Positions 50,153-57,892 of a stretch of DNA of 64,000 nt are shown one piece after another. The first letter of the stretch is position 1. Each line of letters opens with the position of its first letter. The stretch is from Stenotrophomonas sp. 169. Its GTDB lineage: Bacteria > Pseudomonadota > Gammaproteobacteria > Xanthomonadales > Xanthomonadaceae. The stretch is from assembly GCF_014621775.1 (NCBI RefSeq), contig NZ_CP061204.1, positions 1,756,501 to 1,820,500 on the forward strand, read 5' to 3'. Under the pieces are notes generated by a model. It had not been told where the DNA came from and did not search any database. It worked only from the letters and a program-made list of their open reading frames with translations. The position numbers were made by a program, and so were the translations under genes.

Positions 50153-52245
50153 GCGCCGGTACCGGCAGGAGTGGCCTGCAGCATCAGGAAGCGCTCGAAC
50201 CGCGCGGGCAGGCGGGCCACGGCGCCGCCGTCCACCTCGCCCAGATCGGTGTCGTTGAACAGGTCACGCACCGCCCAACGGCCGGCCGGCAGTCCACGCA
50301 GCTCGACCTTGCCGTCCCAGCGGGGCGCGTAAAAGGTGTAGTAGCGAGCTCCGTCCTTGGCGATGGCATGCGCTTCGGGCTTGTCGAAGCCGATGTCGTA
50401 CAGCGTACCCAGGTACTCGCCCTTGGGCAGCATGTGCGTGTTGTACAGGCCCACCCACCGACGCCACAGCGCTTCGCGCTCGTCGGTCAGCACGAAGCCG
50501 CCGGGCGGAAGGGGGACCGAGGGATGATCGGTGTCCTTCGGCCAGGTGAACTTGCTGGAGATCACCGCGCCGATGCCCACGCTGGAAGCGAAGTCATCGC
50601 GGTTGTCGGACAACTCCACATGGTCACCGGCGTAGCTGCTGCGGTCGCCGATCAGCGCCTTGATGGATTTGCCCTTGCTGCGTACCTGCCACGACGACAG
50701 CGGATCCGACGACGGGAACTGGTCGGTGGCCGGCAGGTTGTGGAAGGCAAATGCGGTGCCGCAGGGGCACAGCTCGACGACGGCATCGGGGTTCGCATCG
50801 TGCGCCGCGCGGTAGATCGCATCCCAGAATTTCGCCAGGCCGACCACGGAATCCTGCGGGCTGGCGTGCTTGTGTGCCGGATTGAAGCAGGGCGCAACGG
50901 CATTGAGATGCTGGCCATCCAGCTTGATGCCCTCGAAGCCCCAGTCGGCGATCGCCTTGCGGGTCAGTTCGACGTAGAAATCGATGGTCGGCTGGTAAGC
51001 CGGACACTGGGTCAACGCGTTCCACCAGGTGACGGTCTGGAAGGCGCCTTCCTTGTCCAGCAACAGCATGTCGACATGGTCGTGCAGCACGTCGCTGCCC
51101 GGGTCGGCGGCCAACGGGGCCAGCCACAGGCGCGGACGCATGCCATGACGGCGCACCTCCGCGGTGAACGCGCGCATGTCCGCATCGCCGCGCGGGAACT
51201 TGCGCAGGTCGATCTTCCAGTCGCCTTCGTTGGTCTGCCACCCGTCATCCAGTACCGCCCACTCGAAGCCAAGCTCCTTCGCCTTCGGCAGCGTGGCGAA
51301 GATCTGCTCCACGCTGAAGTCGCGCTCGTAGCCCCATGCACACCAGATCGGCGCGAACGCCGAATCGGGCGGACGCGGGCCTTCGATGCCTTCGCCGCGC
51401 ATGAAGACCTGGTACTGCTGCAGGGGCGCGTAGAAATCGCCTTCGTGCACGGCCAGCAGGGTCCGCTCGGTCACCAGTTGCTGGCCCGGTGCCAAGGTGA
51501 CGGCCTGCGGTGATTCGATGGCGATGGCCGCACCCTTCGCGGTGCGCCTGACCGGCATGTCCAGTGGGCGCGGGACGGGCTCGACATGGCCAACGGCCAG
51601 GCCGACATCGCGGCGCCAGATATTGGCAACCGGCGTGCCGCCGCCGTAGTCCGATGAATCCATGGACAGCGTGTTGCGCTGGTCGAAACCCGCATCCATC
51701 GGCTGCACCCAGTCGCGGCGATCGGTGTGGGTGGCACCGGAAAAACTCCAGAAGCCGCCCGGCGCCTCGTCCAGCTGGTACGCGCTGTTGCGCCAACCGG
51801 TGACGGCCAGTGGCACGCTGCCGATGTTGCGGTAACGCACCTGCAGCAGGGCCAGGCCAGGCTGCTGGTCAAAACTGCTCACCGCAACCTGCTTTTCCAC
51901 CCCATTGCGGGAGCGGCCGGTGAAGACCACCTGCTTGCCGGGGCCATGACGGGGGTCATCCAGCACATGCGCCTGCTGATCCACCAGTGCAAAGTCGACG
52001 ATCTCGATGTCAGCCAGCAGCAGCGCTTCACTGGGCTGCCAGCCGGTCAGGGGCTTGCCGTTGCGGGAAACGCGGGTATGCATGCGCTTGTCGAAGGCAA
52101 GGCTCAGCACGGCATCGCCGGCGGCCTGATCCGTCGAACGGGGAGCCATCGCGGCGCGCGCCCAAGGGGCTGCACTCCAGGCCATGCTGCCTGCCACGCT
52201 TCCGGCAATCAGCTTCAATGCGGTACGGCGTCCAATCGGTGGCAT
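50149..52245 (-). CDS. GH36-type alpha-galactosidase, Tat-exported
   Basis: A 698-residue glycoside hydrolase probably acting in the periplasm. The Tat signal is MPPIGRRTALKLIAGSVAGS, with cleavage near AAPWARA, which supports the ATG at 52245 over starts up to 13 codons upstream. An N-terminal beta-sandwich (about 40-320) precedes the barrel. The likely nucleophile is Asp443 (GFEGIKLDGQHL) and the likely acid/base Asp514 (FPSSDPLSSW). VLDDGWQTNEGDWKID is a GH36/27 mark. Given the neighbours, alpha-N-acetylgalactosaminide and plain alpha-galactoside are both plausible substrates. Confidence 0.88.
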   Translation of the reverse strand: MPPIGRRTALKLIAGSVAGSMAWSAAPWARAAMAPRSTDQAAGDAVLSLAFDKRMHTRVSRNGKPLTGWQPSEALLLADIEIVDFALVDQQAHVLDDPRHGPGKQVVFTGRSRNGVEKQVAVSSFDQQPGLALLQVRYRNIGSVPLAVTGWRNSAYQLDEAPGGFWSFSGATHTDRRDWVQPMDAGFDQRNTLSMDSSDYGGGTPVANIWRRDVGLAVGHVEPVPRPLDMPVRRTAKGAAIAIESPQAVTLAPGQQLVTERTLLAVHEGDFYAPLQQYQVFMRGEGIEGPRPPDSAFAPIWCAWGYERDFSVEQIFATLPKAKELGFEWAVLDDGWQTNEGDWKIDLRKFPRGDADMRAFTAEVRRHGMRPRLWLAPLAADPGSDVLHDHVDMLLLDKEGAFQTVTWWNALTQCPAYQPTIDFYVELTRKAIADWGFEGIKLDGQHLNAVAPCFNPAHKHASPQDSVVGLAKFWDAIYRAAHDANPDAVVELCPCGTAFAFHNLPATDQFPSSDPLSSWQVRSKGKSIKALIGDRSSYAGDHVELSDNRDDFASSVGIGAVISSKFTWPKDTDHPSVPLPPGGFVLTDEREALWRRWVGLYNTHMLPKGEYLGTLYDIGFDKPEAHAIAKDGARYYTFYAPRWDGKVELRGLPAGRWAVRDLFNDTDLGEVDGGAVARLPARFERFLMLQATPAGTGA

Positions 52246-52304
52246 AACGTCATTCCGAGTAACGATGAGGGGCATTCTGCGCACGCGCCAAACGTTGATG
52301 CAAG

Positions 52305-52342
52305 CGTTTTGTTGCGATATGGTTCGATTAAGTTTCGTTTCC
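52305..52342. promoter_or_regulatory. Candidate DeoR-type operator between GH36 and amidohydrolase genes
   Basis: GTTTTGTTGCGATATGG then TTCGATTAAGTTTCGTTTCC holds several TTTYGTT-like direct repeats in an AT-rich island of an otherwise GC-rich stretch. The same motif recurs beside the DeoR-type gene at 54.7 kb. AgaR of E. coli binds repeats of TTTCRTTT; the match is by eye. Confidence 0.5.
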
Positions 52343-52359
52343 TAACAGTGGAGTGCGTC

Positions 52360-53505
52360 ATGGCAGTGAAACAGCAGGTGTTGGCCCTTGGAGTGGCGCT
52401 GGCGGCCATCAGTCTCGCGGCCTGTTCGCCGTCACCTGGCGCCGGCAAAGCCGCTGCGTCGGTGCCCGCACCGAGTGCTGACGCCGTCACGACGAACACT
52501 ACGCCCTATGCGATGGCCGACTTCGCCACCGTGCGCAAATTCGATGCCCATGTGCACGCCAACGACCTTGATACCTCCCTGTTGCAGCAGGCGCGCGCGG
52601 ACAACTTCGAAGTGCTGTCGATCAATGTCGATTACCCGGACTTCCCCAGCCTGCAGGATCAGCATGCGATCGCCGTCGCGCAGGCGAAGCAGGATCCCGC
52701 GCACTTCCACTGGGCGACCACGTTCTCGATGAAGGACTATGGCAGCGAGGGCTGGCTGCAGCAGGTCAACACGGGGCTGGACCGTGACATCGCCGAGGGC
52801 GCGCGGGCAGTCAAGGTCTGGAAGAACATCGGCATGGTGGAGAAGGACGCGCAGGGCAGGGCGATCATGCTCGACGACGCAGGCCTTGCACCGGTGGCCG
52901 AGCACGTGCGCGCACTGGGTGTGCCGTTGATCGCGCACCAGGGCGAGCCGTACAACTGCTGGCTGCCGCTGGACAAGATGACCACCAACAACGACCGCGA
53001 GTACTTTGCCAAGCACCCGCAGTACCACATGTTCCTGCATCCTGAGCAGCCTTCGCACGCCGACCTGATGGCGGTGCGCGACCGTTTTGTCGCCGCGCAT
53101 CCGCAGTTGCGGGTGATCGGGGCGCACATGGCCAGCCTGGAGTACGACGTGGACGTGCTGGCCGGCTTTCTTGACCGATTCCCGAACGCAACGGTCGATC
53201 TGGCTGCACGCATGAGCCAGGTGCAGTATCAGTCCAATGCAGACCGCGCGAAGGTGCGCGACTTCTTCATCCGCTACCAGGATCGGCTGCTCTACGGCAC
53301 CGACCTGACCCAGTCACCGGGCGCGGATACGGCACAGTTCAAGGCGGAAACGCATGCGGTGTGGCAATCGGACTGGCGCTACCTGGCCACCGACGAAACC
53401 CAGCACATCGACGTGCTGGCCGCCGACGTCGCCGGACTGGCGCTGCCGCGTACGGTGATCGACAAGGTGTACTACGGCAACGCAGCACGCGAGTTCAAGC
53501 TGTAA
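52360..53505 (+). CDS. Lipoprotein amidohydrolase (PF04909-type)
   Basis: A 381-residue lipoprotein: signal MAVKQQVLALGVALAAISLA with lipobox LAAC, Cys22 being the lipidated residue, then an Ala/Ser/Pro linker and a metal-dependent TIM-barrel hydrolase. The HxH metal motif is FDAHVHAND (His64, His66); IAHQGEP and GAHMASLEYD supply later ligands, and LLYGTDLTQ the barrel-end Asp. Relatives decarboxylate or hydrolyse aromatic or amide substrates. Its place in a galactosaminide locus, divergent from GH36, is unexplained; a deacetylase role is possible but unproven. Confidence 0.85.
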   Translation: MAVKQQVLALGVALAAISLAACSPSPGAGKAAASVPAPSADAVTTNTTPYAMADFATVRKFDAHVHANDLDTSLLQQARADNFEVLSINVDYPDFPSLQDQHAIAVAQAKQDPAHFHWATTFSMKDYGSEGWLQQVNTGLDRDIAEGARAVKVWKNIGMVEKDAQGRAIMLDDAGLAPVAEHVRALGVPLIAHQGEPYNCWLPLDKMTTNNDREYFAKHPQYHMFLHPEQPSHADLMAVRDRFVAAHPQLRVIGAHMASLEYDVDVLAGFLDRFPNATVDLAARMSQVQYQSNADRAKVRDFFIRYQDRLLYGTDLTQSPGADTAQFKAETHAVWQSDWRYLATDETQHIDVLAADVAGLALPRTVIDKVYYGNAAREFKL

Positions 53506-53884
53506 CGGCGGGCCCAGGAATCCCGGTGACGCCGAGCCGCGCTTCGCGGATTCCGGGCGACCGGTGAGTGGGCTTTGGTAGCGCCGAGCCACGCTCGGCG
53601 GAGTGGGTCAGCGCACGTGGGTTGGGTGCAGCCGACTGAAGTCGGCTCTACCCGCTGGCTGTACCCCGCCAGCAGGCGGTCAACCACGCGCGGTCGAAGC
53701 CGCCGCTGCCGCTGCGCTCGCCGAGCGTGGCTCGGCGCTACCGGGCGACCGGTGAATGGGCTTTGGTAGCGCCGAGCCGTGCTCGGCGGAGTGGGTCAGT
53801 GCGCGTGGGTTGGGTGCAGCCGACTGAAGTCGGCTCTACCCGCTGGCTGTATCCCGCCAGCCGCTGCCGCCGCTGCGCTGTGGA
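53506..53884. repeat. REP-filled gap with a 121-bp direct duplication
   Basis: This 379-bp spacer between converging genes has no gene. Segment 53553-53673 reappears at 53741-53861 with six mismatches. Each copy carries a 74-bp hybrid REPIN (53578-53651 and 53766-53839: class A plus, class C minus). A class A minus copy (53718-53741) sits between them, and a decayed GTGACGCCGAGCC copy at about 53526. Confidence 0.9.
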
Positions 53885-54667
53885 TCAGGTCAGCTGCAGG
53901 TCCACGCCCAGGGCCCGGCAGTGCTGGGCCACGTCGTCGGGGGCGCCGACATCGGTGATCAGCGTGTCGATGTCCGATACCGGAATGATCCGGTGCAGGC
54001 AGACCTTGCCGAACTTGGAGCTGTCCGTGATCGCGACCACCGCACGTGCCGCCTCGACCATCTTGCGGTTGAGCATGGCTTCGGGTTCGTAGTGCGTGGT
54101 GATGCCGCGCTCCACATCGAATCCATCCACGCCCAGGAACAGCAGGTCCACATGCAGGGCATCGAGTGCTTCCACGGTCAGCCCGCCATAAAAGGCCATG
54201 TTCTTGCGCCGCAGTTCTCCGCCCAGCATCACCAGGTTGATCCGGGTCTTCGGGCTGAGCACGGTCAGTACGCCGAAATCGTTGGTGACGACGGTCAGAT
54301 CAATGTCCGGCAGGGCCTCGGCCAGCTGCATCGCTGTAGTGCCCGAATCAATCGCGATGGTGTCGCCCGGCCGTACCATCGCCGCAGCGCGTGCACCGAT
54401 GCGGCGCTTCTCATCCAGAAACACAGTGCGCTTGGTCTCGTAGTGAGGCTCGGCCGCAGGCGCAGCACTCACCGCACCGCTGTCGATGCCGCCGCCGTAG
54501 GCGCGCGCCATGACCCCGCGCTCAGCGAGGTAGCGCAGGTCCTTGCGCACGGTCTGCAGGCTCACACCGAACTGTTGGGCGAGCGAGGACACCTGCACAC
54601 TGCCGTGCTGGCGAACCAGTTCACTGATCTGTTGGCGGCGATGGCTGGTGTCCCGGGTGGCGACCAT
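53885..54667 (-). CDS. agaR: DeoR/GlpR-family regulator, AgaR-like
   Basis: A 260-residue sugar-responsive repressor. The DeoR HTH is at residues 10-50 (GSVQVSSLAQQFGVSLQTVR then KDLRYLAERG), and the DeoRC effector fold carries the DSGTTAMQLAEAL sugar-phosphate loop. AAAGGAG lies 9 nt before the ATG at 54667; the longer frame upstream crosses the operator region. It diverges from the TonB receptor. The AgaR name rests on context with agaS/gatZ. Confidence 0.88.
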   Translation of the reverse strand: MVATRDTSHRRQQISELVRQHGSVQVSSLAQQFGVSLQTVRKDLRYLAERGVMARAYGGGIDSGAVSAAPAAEPHYETKRTVFLDEKRRIGARAAAMVRPGDTIAIDSGTTAMQLAEALPDIDLTVVTNDFGVLTVLSPKTRINLVMLGGELRRKNMAFYGGLTVEALDALHVDLLFLGVDGFDVERGITTHYEPEAMLNRKMVEAARAVVAITDSSKFGKVCLHRIIPVSDIDTLITDVGAPDDVAQHCRALGVDLQLT

Positions 54668-54702
54668 GCAGAGAGCTCCTTTCAAACGTTCAAGAGTATG
54701 CG

Positions 54703-54764
54703 CCTTTTCGTTACATTTCGCTATTGATGCAAAACGAAACCTCATATACGCTCGGTTTCGTTGC
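54703..54764. promoter_or_regulatory. Candidate operator with repeated TTTCGTT boxes between agaR and TonB receptor
   Basis: TTTTCGTTACATTTCGCT (54705-54722), AAAACGAAAC (54731-54740, inverted) and GTTTCGTT (54755-54762) form an AT-rich island of four boxes in the 157-bp divergent region. It matches the type of site bound by DeoR/AgaR proteins and the island at 52305-52342, so autoregulation and control of the receptor are likely. Confidence 0.55.
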
Positions 54765-54824
54765 TTCACCAGCCAGGCCCCCACAGCCACCGTCCTACGC
54801 TTCATGCCTCAGGAGAGAGAGCCC

Positions 54825-57674
54825 GTGAACGCCGTCCGTCCGCATCGCCATTGTCTTTACCATGGAATCACCCTTGCCTTGCTGCTGCCCGCCACGGCGT
54901 GGTCGCAGCAAGCCAGTCCCGACACGCCGCCGCCCGCCGGTGCACCGGTGGCTGCTGCTGAGCAGGCACCTGCCGGCAGCGCCGTCGATCTGGAAACCGT
55001 GCAGGTCAGCGGTGTCCGCGCCGCGCTGGCGCGCTCCACCGAACTGAAGCGCGATGCGTCTACCGTGCAGGATTCGATCAGCGCGCTGGAACTGGGCCGC
55101 TTCCCGGATGACAACGTGGCCGACTCGCTCAGCCACATCACCGGCGTATCGATCACCCGCACGGCCGGCGGCGAAGGACAGAAAGTCAGTGTCCGTGGCC
55201 TGGGCCCGGAATACACGCTCACCACCTTCAACAACCGCATCCTCGCCACCGACGGCGCAGGGCGCGACTTCGCCTACGACGTGTTGCCGTCGGACGTGAT
55301 CAGTGGCGCCGATGTGGTCAAGGGCGCACAGGCATCCCTCACGGAAGGGGCGATCGGCGGCCTGATCAACCTGCGTTCGGCCAGCCCGTTCGACAACAAG
55401 GGCCAGCATGCGATCGTGCGTGCAGAGGGCGACCACAACCAGATGTCCGAGTTGAACGGCCGCAAGTTCTCTGCGACCTACAGCAACACCTTTGCCGACG
55501 ACACCATGGGTCTGCTGATCGGCGCGGTCTACGCCGAGCGCAAGGACCGCACGGATATCGCGGGCAATGACGGCGGCTGGACCCGTAATCCGGACCCGGC
55601 CGACCCCAGCTGGGGTGGCAATGCCTGGGGCGGCAACATCGACCCGAACGGCAATGGCGAACTGGATCCGGAAGAATACGGTCTGATCGCGCCGGGTCAG
55701 TTCCGCGTCGGTTCGGTGCTGGAAGACAAGAAGCGCAAAGCCTTCTCGGGCAAGTTCGAGTGGCGTCCCAACGACGACGTGCGCATCGTGGTGGATGGCC
55801 TGAAAACCCGCCTGGATTCGCCGCAGGTGTCTTACCAGCAGTCGTTCTACCCGCTGTTCGCACCGGGCCGTTGGTCGGATATCAACGTGCAGAACGGCAT
55901 CGTCACCGGCTTCACCATGGACAACCCGGATCCAGAGCAGCGGATGAACCCGGAAGTGCTCAACCAGACCGAGCACCGCGTGGTGGATACCGATCTGTTC
56001 GGCATCAACGGCAGCTGGAAGGTCAACGACAGCCTGACCATGACCGGCGATGTGTACCGCTCCACTTCCGAGCGCAAGTCGGGCGGGCAGGACACCTACG
56101 TGGTGCTGCGCATGAACCAGCCGAACGTCACGCGCATCGACCTGACCGGCGACGCCGTGCCGAATGTCACAACGACGCTGGATGATGGCCGCGATCTGTC
56201 CACGGGGCTGGCCAACGGCCAGTTCAATGACCGTGATTTCAACACGCACTACATGGAACTGCGTGGCGACAACATCAAGGACGAGATCACGGGCGGCACC
56301 ATCGCCGGCAAGTTGTACGTCGGCGAGTGGGGCGTGGACTCACTGAACTTCGGCATGACCCGCACCGAGCGCAGCAAGCGCCGTGACCTGGTCAACAACA
56401 CCCTCAACGGCGGTGCCGACTACTACTCGGTGGACAACGCGATCAACGTCGGCGATCTGGGCGGTGGCGTGCTGGACCGCACCCTGTCACTGCCGAACTT
56501 CATGAACAAAGTGGGCTCGAACTTCCCGCGCAGTTTCCTGGGCTTCGACGTGCCGAACTACCTGGCCAGCCTGGAAGCCTACAACGGCAACCCGCGTCCC
56601 GACGGCAGCGTGTACGACTTCGCCAACGCCGCACCGCAGTGGAATCCGCTGGAAAGCTACCGCGTGGAAGAAAAGACCAACGCGTTCTACGTCCAGGCCG
56701 ACCTGTCCGGCGAGCGCTGGAGCGCAGACGTGGGGGTGCGCGTGGTCAGCACGACGACGCGCGCGCAGGCATGGGATGCAAAGATCATCAGCATCACCGA
56801 GAACGGCGCGTTCAACTACACCGCACGCTACGCCGACCCGACCCCGGTGCTGCAGGACGGCAGCTACCGCTACATCTTGCCGTCGGGCAACTTCACCTGG
56901 CGCTTCACCGATGATCTGCTGCTGCGCCTGGGCGCGGCCAAGACGATGGCCCGCCCGCCGGTGGACAAGCTCGCACCGACCAACACCACGGCCAGCGTGT
57001 CGTGGGGCGAGTTCACCCAGATCTACGGCGGCAACGTGGATCTCAAGCCCTACACCGCGCAGCAGGGCGATGTCTCGCTGGAGTGGTACTTCGACGAGCA
57101 GTCGATCGCCAACATGGCGGTGTTCTACAAGCGGATCGAAAACCAGATCACCACCAGCTGGGAGCCGGGCCAGGACATCGGCGTGCCGGGCTACCTGTTC
57201 AACGTGATGCGCCCGATCAACGGCGACTACGCCAAGGTGCACGGCATCGAAGCTGGCCTTCAGCACTTCTGGGAGAACGGCCTGGGGTTCCGCGCGCAGT
57301 ACACGCGCAACTGGTCCAAGAGCTTCGTCGGCGGCGAAGAGCGCCCGCTGGAAGGCATCGCTCCTTCGGTGTATTCGTTGGGCCTGATGTATGAAAAGGG
57401 CCCGTGGTCGGTGAGTGCAACGGCCGATTACAGCGACGGTTTCGTGACCGCCACCAACGTGCTCGGTGCGGGCTACAACGAACAGGCCGACGAGATCACC
57501 TGGCTGACCGCGAGCATCTCGTATGAGATCAACGACATGTTCAGCGTCAGCCTGCAAGGCCAGAACCTGCTGGACGAAGCACAGACCTACAGCATCAACG
57601 GCAACCCGTTGCTGTCGCAGGGCTATTACCGCTACGGCCGCTCGTTCACGCTGGGCTTCAGCGCGCGCTTCTGA
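54825..57674 (+). CDS. TonB-dependent outer-membrane receptor
   Basis: A 949-residue receptor that probably takes up an oligosaccharide by TonB energy. The GTG at 54825 has AGGAG 9 nt upstream; it gives a signal peptide VNAVRPHRHCLYHGITLALL with cleavage after TAWSQ. The plug domain has ALELGRFPDDNVADSLSHIT and SVRGLGPEYTLTTFNNR; the barrel ends in YGRSFTLGFSARF with terminal Phe. This is the Xanthomonas/Caulobacter sub-type common in carbohydrate utilisation loci. Divergent from agaR, next to the GH36 locus. Confidence 0.93.
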   Translation: MNAVRPHRHCLYHGITLALLLPATAWSQQASPDTPPPAGAPVAAAEQAPAGSAVDLETVQVSGVRAALARSTELKRDASTVQDSISALELGRFPDDNVADSLSHITGVSITRTAGGEGQKVSVRGLGPEYTLTTFNNRILATDGAGRDFAYDVLPSDVISGADVVKGAQASLTEGAIGGLINLRSASPFDNKGQHAIVRAEGDHNQMSELNGRKFSATYSNTFADDTMGLLIGAVYAERKDRTDIAGNDGGWTRNPDPADPSWGGNAWGGNIDPNGNGELDPEEYGLIAPGQFRVGSVLEDKKRKAFSGKFEWRPNDDVRIVVDGLKTRLDSPQVSYQQSFYPLFAPGRWSDINVQNGIVTGFTMDNPDPEQRMNPEVLNQTEHRVVDTDLFGINGSWKVNDSLTMTGDVYRSTSERKSGGQDTYVVLRMNQPNVTRIDLTGDAVPNVTTTLDDGRDLSTGLANGQFNDRDFNTHYMELRGDNIKDEITGGTIAGKLYVGEWGVDSLNFGMTRTERSKRRDLVNNTLNGGADYYSVDNAINVGDLGGGVLDRTLSLPNFMNKVGSNFPRSFLGFDVPNYLASLEAYNGNPRPDGSVYDFANAAPQWNPLESYRVEEKTNAFYVQADLSGERWSADVGVRVVSTTTRAQAWDAKIISITENGAFNYTARYADPTPVLQDGSYRYILPSGNFTWRFTDDLLLRLGAAKTMARPPVDKLAPTNTTASVSWGEFTQIYGGNVDLKPYTAQQGDVSLEWYFDEQSIANMAVFYKRIENQITTSWEPGQDIGVPGYLFNVMRPINGDYAKVHGIEAGLQHFWENGLGFRAQYTRNWSKSFVGGEERPLEGIAPSVYSLGLMYEKGPWSVSATADYSDGFVTATNVLGAGYNEQADEITWLTASISYEINDMFSVSLQGQNLLDEAQTYSINGNPLLSQGYYRYGRSFTLGFSARF

Positions 57675-57754
57675 ATGAGCGAAGCGTAGTGCCGGTGCGT
57701 GACGGTCGCAGACTGTCACGCACCGGGTGAACCTGACTGGATGAACCTGGACTG

Positions 57755-57881
57755 GTAGAGCCGACTTCAGTCGGCTGCTTTTGCATGCCGAGGCCGACTG
57801 AAGTCGGCTCTACCATTCTCCGTGAAGCCGACTAAAGTCGGCTCTACCATTCTCTGTGCAGCCGACTAAAGTCGGCTCTAC
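57755..57881. repeat. Class C SMAG REPIN followed by a 34-bp tandem array
   Basis: A plus palindrome (57755-57778) faces a minus one (57790-57813); two further minus copies at 57824-57847 and 57858-57881 follow at exact 34-bp spacing with near-identical spacers (CATTCTC.GTG). The last two share CCGACTAAAGTCGG in place of CCGACTGAAGTCGG, so they arose from one another. Confidence 0.9.
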
Positions 57882-57892
57882 CGGTATCGGCG

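Noticed and set aside
57755..57881. Regularly spaced repeats that could suggest a small CRISPR array.
   Set aside because: The units are palindromic SMAG/REP elements with near-identical spacers, and no cas gene is present; spacers in a CRISPR must be unique.
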